Positions 45,565 to 54,646 are shown, numbered from the stretch's first letter. The stretch is DNA of 64,000 nt from Achromobacter sp. Root83 (GCF_001428845.1 NZ_LMIU01000012.1:562857-626856); one strand, 5' to 3'. Notes: generated from the letters alone by a model not told the origin. Program-made: numbers and translations.

Positions 45565-46458
45565 CTACTTGGGCGCACCGCTAGTCTTGCGGGTGACCAG
45601 CAGAATGCCCAAGGCCGCCAGCGCCATGCCCGGCCAGGCGAGCGCGGGGATGGGCTCGCGCAGAATCACCAGGGCGATGACTGCCGTGCACGGCGGCACC
45701 AGAAAGAATAGCGCGGACACCCGCGAGGCTTCACCGTGCCGGATCATGGTCAACAGCAGCGTGATCGCCACCAGGGAATTGCCCACCACCAGATAGGCCA
45801 GCGAACCCAGCAGGGCCCCCGTCCATTCGATATGCATCGGCTCCAGCCAGTAGGCCAGCGGCGCGGTGACGGCAAGGCCGACGGTGTACTGCACCAGATT
45901 GGAGGTGACGGGATGGGTCTGTGCGCCGAAGCGCTTTTCATACAGGGTGCCGCCGGTGATGCAAAGCAGGGCGCTGACCCCGAACAGCAGGCCCAATGGC
46001 GCCAGCACGTCGATCGAGGCCTTGGCGACGATGACGAGCGCGGCCCCCGCCACGCCCAATGCCAGGCCCGCCCAGCGCCTGGCGTCGACCTGTTCGCGCG
46101 CGATCGCCGGCGCCAGCAAACCGATCAGGATCGGTTGCAGGGACGTGATGAGCGCCAGGCCGCCGGCCGACATCCCTTGTTTGAGCGACAGATAGGTGAA
46201 GCAGAAGTAGCCTGCCTGCAACAGAAGGCCGACCACGGCCAGATGGATCCAGGCGCGGGCCCGGGCTGGCGGGGGCGGGCGCAGCACCAGCAGGAAGGGC
46301 GCCAGGATGAGCACCACGCAGGCGTAGCGCAGGGCCAGGAATGTCAGCGGATCAGCATAGGCCAACCCCACCTTGAGCACGACGAAACCGCTGGACCACA
46401 GCAGCAGGAAGAGCGCGGGAGCGGCTTTCAACCAGGCGGGGGGAGCGGCGGGCGGCAT
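45565..46458 (-). CDS. EamA/DMT family exporter
   Basis: A 297-residue protein with ten helices and two EamA repeats (FLLLWSSGFVVLKVGLAYAD ... and GLLFGVSALLCITGGTLYEK ...). MSAGGLALITSLQPILIGLL and the late FFLVPPCTAVIALVILREPI are typical of RhaT/PecM-like metabolite exporters. It is first in the run with the AEC (34 bases on) and ArsB genes, and divergent from the GNAT gene at 46577. Substrate not inferable. Confidence 0.92.
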   Translation of the reverse strand: MPPAAPPAWLKAAPALFLLLWSSGFVVLKVGLAYADPLTFLALRYACVVLILAPFLLVLRPPPPARARAWIHLAVVGLLLQAGYFCFTYLSLKQGMSAGGLALITSLQPILIGLLAPAIAREQVDARRWAGLALGVAGAALVIVAKASIDVLAPLGLLFGVSALLCITGGTLYEKRFGAQTHPVTSNLVQYTVGLAVTAPLAYWLEPMHIEWTGALLGSLAYLVVGNSLVAITLLLTMIRHGEASRVSALFFLVPPCTAVIALVILREPIPALAWPGMALAALGILLVTRKTSGAPK

Positions 46459-46576
46459 GGCGGAACATGGGCGTCGTGGGCAAGCCGCGATCGTACCCCT
46501 TTTCGTCCCTCCTTCATCCCTGCGAAAATGCGGCGTAGGATTCTTTTATTCATTTGCTGCACGCGAGGGAAAGGAC

Positions 46577-47020
46577 ATGTCGGCCAACAAACAAGCAACG
46601 GTGCGTATCGCCTTGGGAACGTGGGATCGCCTGCGCGAGGATGCCTATTCAGTGCGCCACGAAGTGTTCGTCGTTGAACAGAACGTGCCGCCCGAGGTCG
46701 AGCTCGATGACGACGACGCGGTGTCCGTGCATGCCGTGGCGTACGGGCCCGACGGCACGCCGATGGGCACCGGGCGCCTGCTGCCCGATGGCCATATCGG
46801 CCGCATGGCCGTGCACAAGCGGGCGCGCGGAATGGGCGTGGGCAGCCAATTGCTGGATGCGCTGATCGGGCAGGGCCACGGAGACGGCCACCGCATGCTG
46901 GTGCTGCACGCGCAGACGCATGCCGCGGGCTTTTATGAAGCGCACGGCTTCACGGTGGAAGGCGAGGAGTTCGTCGAGGCCGGCATTCCGCACGTGGTCA
47001 TGACGCGCGTGCTGAAATAA
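46577..47020 (+). CDS. GNAT family N-acetyltransferase (ElaA-like)
   Basis: A 147-residue GNAT protein. ATG at 46577 follows GAAAGGAC; the frame upstream is antisense to EamA. It begins IALGTWDRLREDAYSVRHEV then FVVEQNVPPEVELD, an ElaA/YjaB-like pattern. The acetyl-CoA loop is GRMAVHKRARGMGVGSQLLD (residues ~75-94; RxxGxG/A form) and the end GFYEAHGFTVEGEEFVEAGI is standard. Acceptor unknown; likely a small metabolite. Confidence 0.92.
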   Translation: MSANKQATVRIALGTWDRLREDAYSVRHEVFVVEQNVPPEVELDDDDAVSVHAVAYGPDGTPMGTGRLLPDGHIGRMAVHKRARGMGVGSQLLDALIGQGHGDGHRMLVLHAQTHAAGFYEAHGFTVEGEEFVEAGIPHVVMTRVLK

Positions 47021-47134
47021 CAGGTCTTGGATAGCGAGGCCCGGGGCGGCGCTACGGTGACGAGGCCCGGGTCGTGACGTGGTGCCGCGGGGCCGCAGGC
47101 CCTGCGCGCCGCTTTGATCAGGACCCGAAAAGCA

Positions 47135-47166
47135 AAAACCCCGAACGCTTACGCGTACGGGGTTTT
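47135..47166. terminator. Terminator near tRNA-Leu (copy 1)
   Basis: AAAACCCCG / CGGGGTTTT with a 14-base loop, A-rich left and T-rich right flanks; usable in both directions. It lies after the tRNA gene (minus) and after GNAT (plus). Confidence 0.85.
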
Positions 47167-47205
47167 ACTTGGCGCATCACGACAGGTACCTCGTGATGTA
47201 ATAAT

Positions 47206-47290
47206 TGGTGCCCAGGAGAGGACTCGAACCTCCACACCTTGCGGCACACGGACCTGAACCGTGCGCGTCTACCAATTCCGCCACCTGGGC
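47206..47290 (-). tRNA. tRNA-Leu (CAG), copy 1
   Basis: An 85-base class II tRNA: acceptor GCCCAGG / CCTGGGC, A73, encoded CCA, anticodon loop TTCAGGT (anticodon CAG), and a long variable arm TGCCGCAAGGTGT. Identical over its whole length to the copy at 48245-48329. Confidence 0.95.
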
Positions 47291-47351
47291 GCTGTTGCTT
47301 TAACGTTGCTTCGCTTTCGCGTTGTTTCGTGTTCAGCAGCAGAGGAACGAG

Positions 47352-47380
47352 ATTATGCATACTTTCTTTGAAGTGTGCAA
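47352..47380 (-). promoter_or_regulatory. Promoter of tRNA-Leu copy 1
   Basis: On the minus strand TTGCAC, a 17-base spacer and CATAAT, ending 61 bases before the tRNA 5' end. Confidence 0.7.
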
Positions 47381-47438
47381 GTCGATCCGCTTTTTTTCAC
47401 TTTTTTTTGTTCGGGCGGCTTTCGATATAGTGTCGCCC

Positions 47439-48050
47439 ATGTCCCGTACCCTCTGCACGCGATGCCTGCGCCCTCAATCGCACTGTCTGTGCGCCCGGAT
47501 TCCCTCGCTGTCCTGCCGTACGCGCGTGGTGGTGCTGCAGCACCCGAGCGAAGCGCGCCACGCGTTGAATACGGCCAGGCTCGCCGTGCTGGGCCTGGAG
47601 GGCGCGCGCAGGGTGGTGGGCGAGTATTTTTCCGAAAGCGATTGGTCGGTGCCGGGCCATGCGCCGCGCCTGCTGTTTCCGGGTGACGGGGCCGAGGTGC
47701 TGGGGCCGGGCTATGGGGGCGACCTGGGCGTGCCCGTTTCGCTCATCGTGCCGGACGGAACGTGGGGGCATGCGCGCAAACTTCTGCATATCAATCCCGC
47801 GCTCGCCGCCTTGCCGCGGGTCATGCTGCCTGCCGGGCTGTCCACGCGCTATCGCGTGCGTCATGCCGACGTGCCGGGTGCGCTGTCCACCATCGAGGCC
47901 GTAACGCACGCCCTGAACGCCATCGAATCGCCGCGCAATTTCGACTCGCTGCTCGATCCCTTCGAGGCGCTGATCGACGGGCAGATCGATGGAATGGGGG
48001 CGGATCTTTATGCGCGCCACCATTTGAATCGCAAGGTTCCCTGGCGTTGA
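47439..48050 (+). CDS. DTW domain tRNA-uridine aminocarboxypropyltransferase
   Basis: A 203-residue DTW-domain protein. ATG at 47439 gives MSRTLCTRCLRPQSHCLCAR, the usual cysteine-rich start (C6, C9, C16, C18). The DTW core is here VPDGTWGHARKLL (Asp-Gly-Thr-Trp variant, ~residues 104-116), and the end has SPRNFDSLLDPFEALIDGQ. TapT/TuaA homologues add the 3-amino-3-carboxypropyl group to U47 (acp3U) in the variable loop of some tRNAs. The gene lies between two identical tRNA-Leu genes. A TATAGT box at 47426-47431 suggests a promoter immediately upstream. E. coli YfiP and TapT are homologues. Confidence 0.9.
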   Translation: MSRTLCTRCLRPQSHCLCARIPSLSCRTRVVVLQHPSEARHALNTARLAVLGLEGARRVVGEYFSESDWSVPGHAPRLLFPGDGAEVLGPGYGGDLGVPVSLIVPDGTWGHARKLLHINPALAALPRVMLPAGLSTRYRVRHADVPGALSTIEAVTHALNAIESPRNFDSLLDPFEALIDGQIDGMGADLYARHHLNRKVPWR

Positions 48051-48137
48051 GCGGCGCCGTCGCCGGCATAAGCGGGGCAGGGCAGAAGCTGGATGTCTCG
48101 GAAAGCTGGCTGTCTCGGAAATTTAATCGCGCAAAGC

Positions 48138-48173
48138 AAAAGCCCCGGAGATCTTTCGATTTCCGGGGCTTTT
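48138..48173 (+). terminator. Terminator after the DTW gene
   Basis: AAAAGCCCCGGA / TCCGGGGCTTTT, a 12-bp stem with a 12-base loop, 88 bases after the stop; symmetrical, so it can also act on the minus strand after tRNA-Leu copy 2. Confidence 0.85.
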
Positions 48174-48208
48174 CAGCTTTTACCTTGCCAGGATTTATCA
48201 CCCTGACT

Positions 48209-48234
48209 ATCGGGGCAATCTTGATTGCCCCGAT
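48209..48234. other. Second hairpin downstream of tRNA-Leu copy 2
   Basis: ATCGGGGCAATC / GATTGCCCCGAT, a 12-bp perfect inverted repeat with only two bases between arms, eleven bases past the tRNA 3' end. There is no T-run. It may help 3' processing of the tRNA. Confidence 0.6.
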
Positions 48235-48244
48235 TTGAATTCCG

Positions 48245-48329
48245 TGGTGCCCAGGAGAGGACTCGAACCTCCACACCTTGCGGCACACGGACCTGAACCG
48301 TGCGCGTCTACCAATTCCGCCACCTGGGC
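48245..48329 (-). tRNA. tRNA-Leu (CAG), copy 2
   Basis: An 85-base gene identical to the copy at 47206-47290, including encoded CCA. Flanks differ beyond the gene (GTGG before, ACTGAG after), so only the tRNA itself is duplicated. Confidence 0.95.
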
Positions 48330-48456
48330 ACTGAGAGATACTGTCAGAACTATGTGCTACGCTGCCGCCCTAGTTGCATCGTTTGGCTCAACATATTTGA
48401 TTAAACTGTTGAACTAAAACATGCGCCAGAGTGCAGTTGGTTTTACAATGGGTTTT

Positions 48457-48500
48457 TTCAAACCCTTGGGTTTTGTTCAAACCCCTTTTGTTCAAACCCC
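48457..48500 (+). repeat. 15-bp tandem repeat before rnr
   Basis: TTTTGTTCAAACCCC occurs twice in perfect tandem (48471-48485, 48486-48500) with a third partial copy TTCAAACCC at 48457-48465. It is in the region upstream of rnr. Confidence 0.8.
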
Positions 48501-48577
48501 TTCTGACCATTTTCTGCTTCAGTGTTCAGCCTTGGGCGAACCACAGAAGCTGCGCATTATATACGGAAATTTTAGCT

Positions 48578-51043
48578 TTGGCAAAACGATCGAATAACGA
48601 ATCGAATAACAACAGATCAACACCCTTGCCCGAAGCGCCGCCGGACTTCGACCCTGATGTTCCGTCCCGTGAAGCCATCCTGACAGCGCTGCGCGCCGCG
48701 GGAGCACCGTTGTCTCCGGTTGAACTGGCCGAGCGCATGGGCGTGGAACGCGCGGCGACGATGGTGGGCTTCGAGCGCCGCCTGGGTGCCATGGAGCGCG
48801 ACGGGCAATTGATGCCCAACCGCAAGGGCGTGCTGCTGTTGGCTACGAAGCTGGACTTCATCGCCGGCAAGGTGCTGGGTCACCGCGACGGCTTCGGCTT
48901 CCTGCTGCGCGATGATGGCGGACCCGATCTGTTCCTGTCTCCGCGCGAGATGCTGAAGGTGCTGCACGGCGACCGCGTGCTGGTGAAGCCAACGGGCGAA
49001 TACCGGGGCAAGCCGGAAGGCACCATCGTCGAAGTCATCGAACGCCGCACCAACAAGCTGGTGGGGCGCTTTCTGCATGAGCACGGCCTGTCCATCGTCG
49101 CGCCCGAAGACCAGCGCATCAAGCACGACATCCTGATTCCTCCCAGCGACACCAATGGCGCCCAGCACGGGCAGGTCGTCGCGGTCGAAATCATGGAGCA
49201 GCCCACGCGCCACACGCAGCCGCTGGGCCGTGTTGCCGAGGTGCTGGGCGAGATCGACGACCCCGGCATGGAAATCGAGATCGCGGTGCGCAAGTTCGAT
49301 GTGCCCGTCGAATTTTCGGAAGCCGCCCGCAAGCAGGCCGCGCGCCTGCCCGACGTGGTCACGAAAGCCGATCTGAAAGGCCGGGTGGACTTGCGCGACG
49401 TGCCGCTCATCACCATTGACGGCGAAGACGCGCGCGACTTCGACGACGCGGTGTATTGCGAACCCGTGGAATTGGGCACTGGCCAGCGCAAGCGTCCCGG
49501 CTGGCGTCTGCTGGTTGCCATCGCCGACGTAAGCCACTATGTGCGTCCGGGCGATGCGCTGGATGACGACGCCATCGAGCGCGGCACCAGCGTGTACTTC
49601 CCTCGCCGGGTCATTCCGATGCTGCCGGAGTCCCTGTCCAACGGCCTGTGTTCGCTGAATCCGGATGTGGACCGCCTGGTGCTGGTGTGCGACATGGTCA
49701 TCCCCGCCACGGGGGCCAAGGCCGGCACCGTCACGGCCTACCAGTTCTACAACGCGGTCATGCATTCGCATGCGCGCACGACCTACACGAATATCTGGGC
49801 CGCCCTGCAGCAGCCCGGCGGCCCGGCCGCGCACGCGATGCGCAGCGTCATGCCCCACGTCCAGCACCTGTACGAGCTCTTTCAGGTGCTGTCGCAGGGG
49901 CGCAAGAAGCGCGGCGCCATCGACTTCGATACGGTCGAGACCAAGATCGTCTGCAATGAATTGGGACGCATCGAACAGATCGTGCCATCCGTGCGCAACG
50001 ATGCGCACAAACTGATCGAAGAGTGCATGCTGGCAGCCAACACGTGCGCGGCCGACTTCATGACGCGCAGCAAGCATCCCGGTCTGTATCGCATACACGA
50101 AGGCCCGACGCCGGAACGCCTGCAATCGCTGCGTGAATTCCTGCGCACGATGGGCTTGTCGCTGGGCGGAGGCGAGATGCCCACCGCCAAGGATTACGGC
50201 GACTTCCTCGATTCCGTGCGCGGCCGCCCCGACTACCAGCTCTTGCAGACGATGTGCCTGCGCTCCATGCAGCAGGCCGTCTACAGCCCCGACAACATGG
50301 GCCACTTCGGCCTGTCCTATCCGGGCTACGCCCACTTCACGTCGCCGATCCGCCGCTACCCCGATCTGCTGACGCACCGCGTGATCAAGGCCCTGTTGGC
50401 GGGGCAGCGTTACGTGCCCAGCCTGGATGACCACGCGGTCGTCATTGGCCGCACGCAACGCGAACACGAGCAGGCCATCTGGGAAAAGATGGGCCTGGTC
50501 CTGTCCGCCAGCGAACGCCGCGCGGACGAGGCTTCGCGCGATGTCGAGGCCTGGCTCAAGTGCTGGTTCGTCAAGGAGCGCGTGGGCGAGGACTTCAGCG
50601 GCACGGTCACCGGCGTGGCCAGCTTCGGCATCTTCGTCACGCTCGACACCCTGCACGTCGAGGGCCTGGTGCACGTCTCGGAACTGGGCGGCGAATACTT
50701 CCAGTTCAACGACGCCCTGCATGAGCTGCGCGGCGAGCGCACGGGCATGCGCTACCGCCTGACCGACAAGGTGCAGGTGCAGGTGTCGCGCGTGGACCTG
50801 GAAGCGCGTCGCATCGAATTCCGCCTGGTTCAGGGCACGAGCTTTGACGCGCTGCGCAAGGCGGCGGCCCGCGGGCCCGACGAGCCCGTGCGCCGCGTGA
50901 AGAAGGCGGCGTCGCCCAAGCCCGCTGCCCTGAAGGGGCAGACCGCCAAGGAAAGGCGTGCCGAGGCCAAGAAGGCCAGCAAGCCGCCCAAGGCAACCAA
51001 GCGGGCCGCGCCGGCCAAAAAGGCCGTCCACAAGCGGCACTGA
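48578..51043 (+). CDS. rnr: Ribonuclease R
   Basis: An 821-residue 3'-5' exoribonuclease. I propose a TTG start at 48578 (reading LAKRSNNESNNNRS as MAKRS...), since the 49 codons upstream to ATG 48431 pass through short repeats and look non-coding. A GGAA lies nine bases before. Layout: N-terminal helix-turn-helix and cold-shock domains (~20-230), RNB catalytic domain with TIDGEDARDFDDAVYCEPVE (~residues 282-301, metal-binding Asp), an S1 domain (~670-755: GTVTGVASFGIFVTLDTLHV), and a Lys/Ala-rich basic tail (~770-821). It degrades structured RNA and acts in rRNA and tmRNA quality control. A promoter TTGGGC-17-CATTAT is at 48532-48560. Confidence 0.94.
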   Translation: MAKRSNNESNNNRSTPLPEAPPDFDPDVPSREAILTALRAAGAPLSPVELAERMGVERAATMVGFERRLGAMERDGQLMPNRKGVLLLATKLDFIAGKVLGHRDGFGFLLRDDGGPDLFLSPREMLKVLHGDRVLVKPTGEYRGKPEGTIVEVIERRTNKLVGRFLHEHGLSIVAPEDQRIKHDILIPPSDTNGAQHGQVVAVEIMEQPTRHTQPLGRVAEVLGEIDDPGMEIEIAVRKFDVPVEFSEAARKQAARLPDVVTKADLKGRVDLRDVPLITIDGEDARDFDDAVYCEPVELGTGQRKRPGWRLLVAIADVSHYVRPGDALDDDAIERGTSVYFPRRVIPMLPESLSNGLCSLNPDVDRLVLVCDMVIPATGAKAGTVTAYQFYNAVMHSHARTTYTNIWAALQQPGGPAAHAMRSVMPHVQHLYELFQVLSQGRKKRGAIDFDTVETKIVCNELGRIEQIVPSVRNDAHKLIEECMLAANTCAADFMTRSKHPGLYRIHEGPTPERLQSLREFLRTMGLSLGGGEMPTAKDYGDFLDSVRGRPDYQLLQTMCLRSMQQAVYSPDNMGHFGLSYPGYAHFTSPIRRYPDLLTHRVIKALLAGQRYVPSLDDHAVVIGRTQREHEQAIWEKMGLVLSASERRADEASRDVEAWLKCWFVKERVGEDFSGTVTGVASFGIFVTLDTLHVEGLVHVSELGGEYFQFNDALHELRGERTGMRYRLTDKVQVQVSRVDLEARRIEFRLVQGTSFDALRKAAARGPDEPVRRVKKAASPKPAALKGQTAKERRAEAKKASKPPKATKRAAPAKKAVHKRH

Positions 51044-51062
51044 TGCGCGCGCCGCGTTCCTT

Positions 51063-51156
51063 ATGGCCATGCCGTCGTTTGGCGGCGTGGCCTTAAGGGG
51101 TAACATTGCGGTTATTGCCGGCCTGATCCGGTGGCCCGCCCCGCTCTGGGGCGGGT
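51063..51156 (+). other. Two hairpins between rnr and rlmB
   Basis: Hairpin 1 at about 51065-51091 (GGCCATGCCG / CGGCGTGGCC). Hairpin 2 at 51137-51157 (CCCGCCCC / GGGGCGGG, GCTCT loop). Neither has a clear T-tract. They may partly separate rnr from rlmB transcription. Confidence 0.5.
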
Positions 51157-51182
51157 ATTCGTTTATCTAAAGGTATTGCTTT

Positions 51183-51920
51183 ATGGCGTCGACCCAAGTT
51201 CTTGCCGGGTTTCACGCGGTTGTCGCGCGGCTGCGCCACGCGCCCGAGTCGATCAAGGAAATCTATGTCGAGGCCTCCCGCCGCGACAAGCGCATGCAGA
51301 CACTCATCGAGCAGGCTGAAAAGGCGGGCTGCCGCCTGCACCCGGTCCCGATGGAGCGGCTGGACGGCCTGTCGCGCGGCACGCGCCACCAAGGCGTCGT
51401 GGCGCTGGCCGATGAGCGCCAGCTTGCGGTCGATGTGGATGAAGTGCTCGACGTGATCGAGGGCCCGCCGCTGCTGCTGATACTCGATGGCGTGACCGAT
51501 CCCCACAATCTGGGCGCCTGCCTGCGCACCGCGGATGCCGCGGGCGTGCATGCGGTGATCGCGCCGCGCGACCGGGCCGTCGGCCTGAACGCCACCGTGC
51601 AGCGCGTGGCCTGCGGGGCGGCGGACACCGTGCCCTACCTGATGGTGACCAATCTGGCTCGCACCATGCGCAGCCTGAAGGACCGCGGGGTGTGGCTGGT
51701 GGGCACCGACGATCAGGCCACCGGCAGCATGCATCAGATTGACGCGCGCCAGCCGATGGCGTGGGTCATGGGCGCCGAAGGCGAGGGTATGCGCCGCCTG
51801 ACCCGTGAAACCTGCGACCAGCTCGTGAACATTCCCATGCTGGGTTCCGTTGAAAGCCTGAACGTCAGCGTGGCCAGCGCCGTCTGTCTCTACGAGACCG
51901 TGCGCCAGCGCCAATCGTAA
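51183..51920 (+). CDS. rlmB: 23S rRNA (guanosine-2251-2'-O)-methyltransferase
   Basis: A 245-residue SpoU-class methyltransferase. The N-terminal substrate-binding domain ([20 protein letters not shown], ~6-25) is followed by the trefoil-knot SPOUT domain: [20 protein letters not shown] (motif 1, Arg and Asn conserved), [10 protein letters not shown] (motif 2, ~198-207) and [19 protein letters not shown] (motif 3, ~220-238). It methylates G2251 in the 23S P-loop. Its place after rnr is conserved in many proteobacteria. Confidence 0.96.
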   Translation: MASTQVLAGFHAVVARLRHAPESIKEIYVEASRRDKRMQTLIEQAEKAGCRLHPVPMERLDGLSRGTRHQGVVALADERQLAVDVDEVLDVIEGPPLLLILDGVTDPHNLGACLRTADAAGVHAVIAPRDRAVGLNATVQRVACGAADTVPYLMVTNLARTMRSLKDRGVWLVGTDDQATGSMHQIDARQPMAWVMGAEGEGMRRLTRETCDQLVNIPMLGSVESLNVSVASAVCLYETVRQRQS

Positions 51921-51967
51921 TCCGGCCTCGTTTTGTAGATTCCCTTTTTCTTTCGCGTCAGCCCATC

Positions 51968-53212
51968 ATGCACCAGAACGGCTTCACCACCACGATCCTC
52001 CATTCCGACCGCAATCAATCCGTCGAGCACGGAGCGGTGCACAAGCCGATGCATCCATCGTCCGAGTTCGCGTACGACGATGCGCGCGAGCTGGCCGCGG
52101 TGTTCCAGGGCAAGGCGGGCTTCACCTACGCGCGCCAGGGCACGCCCACGACCACCGCGCTGGAAGCCAAGATCAATCAGATGGAAGGCGGCAAGGGCAC
52201 GGTCAGCTTCTCGACCGGCATGGCGGCGCTGGCGGCCATCTTCACGACGCTGCTGCGCCAGGGCGATCATCTGGTCTCCAGCCAGTTCGTGTTCGGCAAC
52301 ACGAACAGCCTGTTCGGCACGCTGCAGGAACTGGGCGTGGAGATCACGTTCGTGGATGCGACCGATTCTTCGCAGGTGAGGGCGGCGATCCAGCCCAATA
52401 CGCGCATGGTCTTCACCGAGACCATCGCGAACCCGGGCACGCAGGTGGCCGACCTGGCCGTGATCGGCGAGATCTGCCGCGAGAAGGGCCTGGTCTATGT
52501 CGTGGACAACACGTTGACTTCGCCCTGGATGTTCCGCCCCTCGTCGGTCGGCGCGTCGCTCGTGATGAATTCGCTGTCCAAGTACATAGGCGGGCACGGC
52601 AACGCCTTGGGCGGCACCGTGACGGACACCGGTCTGCATGACTGGTCCGGCGACGCCAACATCCATGAGACCTACCGCAAGGGTCCGTCGACGGGCTGGG
52701 GCCTGACGCAGATCAAGAAGAAGGGACTGCGCGACATGGGCGGCACGCTGGCCGCCGAACCGGCGCACCGCATCGCGGTGGGCGCCGAGACGCTGGCTCT
52801 GCGCATGGCGAAGCACTGCTCCAATGCGCTGGCGCTGGCGCGCTTCCTTGAAGAACATCCCGGCGTGGCCAAGGTGCATTACCCCGGGCTGGCCAGCCAT
52901 CCGCAGCACGCCCGCGCGGCGGCGCTGTTCGGTTCGCGTTTTGGCGGGCTGCTGGGCGTGGAACTGGCCGACGGCGTCGATTGCTTCGATTTCCTGAACC
53001 GCCTGCGCATCGTGCTGATGGCGACCCATCTTGGCGACACCCGCAGCCTGGCGCTGCCCGCCGCCCACACCATCTATTACGAGATGGGCGCCGAGCGCCG
53101 CCGGCAGATGGGCATCGCGGACAGCCTGATCCGCGTGTCCGTCGGCATCGAGGACGAAGCGGATTTGCTGTTTGATTTCGATCAGGCGCTCAATGGTTGC
53201 CTGAAGGGATAA
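51968..53212 (+). CDS. Cystathionine gamma-synthase family PLP enzyme
   Basis: A 414-residue fold-type I PLP enzyme. The PLP lysine is K205 in [12 protein letters not shown] and the ring-binding Asp is D180 in [48 protein letters not shown] and [17 protein letters not shown] are family hallmarks, and the C-terminal [19 protein letters not shown] is complete. It could be an O-acetyl- or O-succinylhomoserine sulfhydrylase (MetZ-like), cystathionine gamma-synthase or methionine gamma-lyase. The family cannot be split by eye; the Met pathway is the best guess. It is 47 bases after rlmB. Confidence 0.88.
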   Translation: MHQNGFTTTILHSDRNQSVEHGAVHKPMHPSSEFAYDDARELAAVFQGKAGFTYARQGTPTTTALEAKINQMEGGKGTVSFSTGMAALAAIFTTLLRQGDHLVSSQFVFGNTNSLFGTLQELGVEITFVDATDSSQVRAAIQPNTRMVFTETIANPGTQVADLAVIGEICREKGLVYVVDNTLTSPWMFRPSSVGASLVMNSLSKYIGGHGNALGGTVTDTGLHDWSGDANIHETYRKGPSTGWGLTQIKKKGLRDMGGTLAAEPAHRIAVGAETLALRMAKHCSNALALARFLEEHPGVAKVHYPGLASHPQHARAAALFGSRFGGLLGVELADGVDCFDFLNRLRIVLMATHLGDTRSLALPAAHTIYYEMGAERRRQMGIADSLIRVSVGIEDEADLLFDFDQALNGCLKG

Positions 53213-53270
53213 TGCGGCACGCGCGCGGCCTGCTGACGGACGCGCGGGCAACGCAAACGGGGTGGGTCCC

Positions 53271-53951
53271 ATGCTTATACAGATTGCAGAAGTGTTCACG
53301 GCGCAAGAGGCTGAAGAGGTCCGGCGCCGCCTGGATGCCGCCGATTGGGTGGACGGCAAGGTCACCGCGGGCTTCCAGTCGGCCGAGGTCAAGCGCAACC
53401 GCCAACTGCCCGAACAGCATCCCCTGGCGCAGGAACTGGGCAACCTGATCCTGCAGCGGCTGGCGGGCAACAATCTGTTCATGTCGGCCGCCTTGCCGCG
53501 CAAGATATTCCCGCCGCTGTTCAACCGCTATGAAGGCGGCGAGGCCTTCGGCTATCACGTGGACAATGCCGTGCGCGGCATAACGGGCTCGGCCGAGCGC
53601 GTGCGCACCGACCTGTCGGCCACGTTGTTCTTTTCCGATCCCGATTCCTACGAGGGCGGCGAGCTCGTCATCGACGACACCTATGGCCCGCGCGCCGTGA
53701 AGCTGCCTGCGGGGCATATGGTGCTGTACCCAGGCACCAGCCTGCACAAGGTCAACCCCGTCACGCGCGGGGCGCGCGTCAGTTCGTTCTTCTGGATGCA
53801 GAGCCTGGTGCGTGAAGACAGCCAGCGCGCGCTGCTTCTGGACATGGACGTGGCCATACAGCGCTTGAACCAGGACGTGGCGGGGCATGCGTCGATCGTG
53901 CAGCTCACCGGCATCTATCACAATCTTCTGCGCCGCTGGGCCGACGTTTGA
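53271..53951 (+). CDS. Fe(II)/2-oxoglutarate hydroxylase PiuC/YbiX family
   Basis: A 226-residue protein, the family's standard length. ATG at 53271 is used (an in-frame GTG lies three codons upstream). The iron site is His96-x-Asp98 (GYHVDNAV) and His159 (TSLHKVNPV), and Arg169 in [10 protein letters not shown] is the likely 2-oxoglutarate salt bridge. This is the PKHD-type hydroxylase family often found beside TonB-dependent siderophore receptors (PiuC, iron-regulated in Pseudomonas). No receptor is next to it here; tonB-exbB-exbD is 5 kb downstream. Substrate unknown. Confidence 0.93.
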   Translation: MLIQIAEVFTAQEAEEVRRRLDAADWVDGKVTAGFQSAEVKRNRQLPEQHPLAQELGNLILQRLAGNNLFMSAALPRKIFPPLFNRYEGGEAFGYHVDNAVRGITGSAERVRTDLSATLFFSDPDSYEGGELVIDDTYGPRAVKLPAGHMVLYPGTSLHKVNPVTRGARVSSFFWMQSLVREDSQRALLLDMDVAIQRLNQDVAGHASIVQLTGIYHNLLRRWADV

Positions 53952-54305
53952 TGAAGCCTAAAGCGTTTTTTCCGGGTGTCGCGCAAACCCCTAAATTCGC
54001 GTTTTTGTTTATTGCGAAAACGCCTAAAAGCTAGTATTGACGCGGGTTGCGGTGAGGTTTTCGCTTGACAGCCGCGCCACGCCAAGGCCTAATACACGTC
54101 TGCGTCGCTGACGGTTTGAAGGCAACATGCCATCGAATCCTAAGCGGCGCAGCAGTTTAAAAGTTGTGCTTTGCAGCGCAAGATAAAAGTTTATCCACTG
54201 TCTGTTCGTCGTTTGCCGGGTCTTGCGTCCAATCGTGGCATCCAATCCTGACGGCCATGAACTGCTCTCCCGGCAGACTCCACACCTTGTGAGGGGTACA
54301 CCTGA
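53952..54305. other. Intergenic region upstream of hup
   Basis: A 354-bp stretch with no supported gene. It is AT-richer than its surroundings and holds a probable hup promoter (listed separately), a small inverted repeat GCGTTTT / AAAACGC near 54000-54024 and several A/T tracts such as AGATAAAAGTTTATCC, possibly HU or H-NS contact sites (inference). Confidence 0.5.
54064..54094 (+). promoter_or_regulatory. Probable hup promoter
   Basis: Consensus TTGACA at 54064-54069 and TAATAC at 54089-54094 with a 19-base spacer, slightly longer than ideal. It gives a leader of roughly 200 bases before hup. Confidence 0.5.
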
Positions 54306-54578
54306 ATGAACAAAACCGAACTCATCGATCACATCGCCAGCAAGGCCGATATTTCCAAGGCTGCAGCCGGCCGTTCGCTCGACGCCCTGATCGGTGCCGT
54401 GAAGACCACGCTGAAGAAGGGCGGTACGGTCACGCTGGTTGGCTTCGGCACGTTTGCAGTGTCGGCTCGCGCCGCGCGCACCGGCCGTAACCCGCGCACC
54501 GGCGAAACCATCAAGATCAAAAAGGCCAAGGTGCCGAAGTTCCGTCCGGGCAAGGCCCTGAAGGACGCCGTCAACTAA
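54306..54578 (+). CDS. hup: HU family DNA-binding protein
   Basis: A 90-residue HU protein, standard length. It starts [20 protein letters not shown]; the DNA-contacting arm has [20 protein letters not shown] (~residues 46-65) with the Pro for intercalation in NPRTGE, and the end [12 protein letters not shown] is canonical. HU bends and compacts DNA. GAGGGG precedes the start by nine bases. It is close to tRNA-Val. This may be the hupB of hupB-ppiD synteny seen in many proteobacteria, but ppiD does not follow. Confidence 0.97.
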   Translation: MNKTELIDHIASKADISKAAAGRSLDALIGAVKTTLKKGGTVTLVGFGTFAVSARAARTGRNPRTGETIKIKKAKVPKFRPGKALKDAVN

Positions 54579-54617
54579 TGGACGGCAGGCTGATCGCACG
54601 GCATGGCCCTCTGCGAT

Positions 54618-54646
54618 TTGCCGACAAGTACGCGGTCCGGTATACT
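54618..54646 (+). promoter_or_regulatory. Promoter of tRNA-Val
   Basis: TTGCCG, a 17-base spacer and TATACT (five of six to consensus), about 78 bases before the tRNA. Confidence 0.75.

Noticed and set aside
48617..51106. 829-codon minus-strand frame opposite rnr
   Set aside because: Mirror of rnr codon bias; no domain or start signals.
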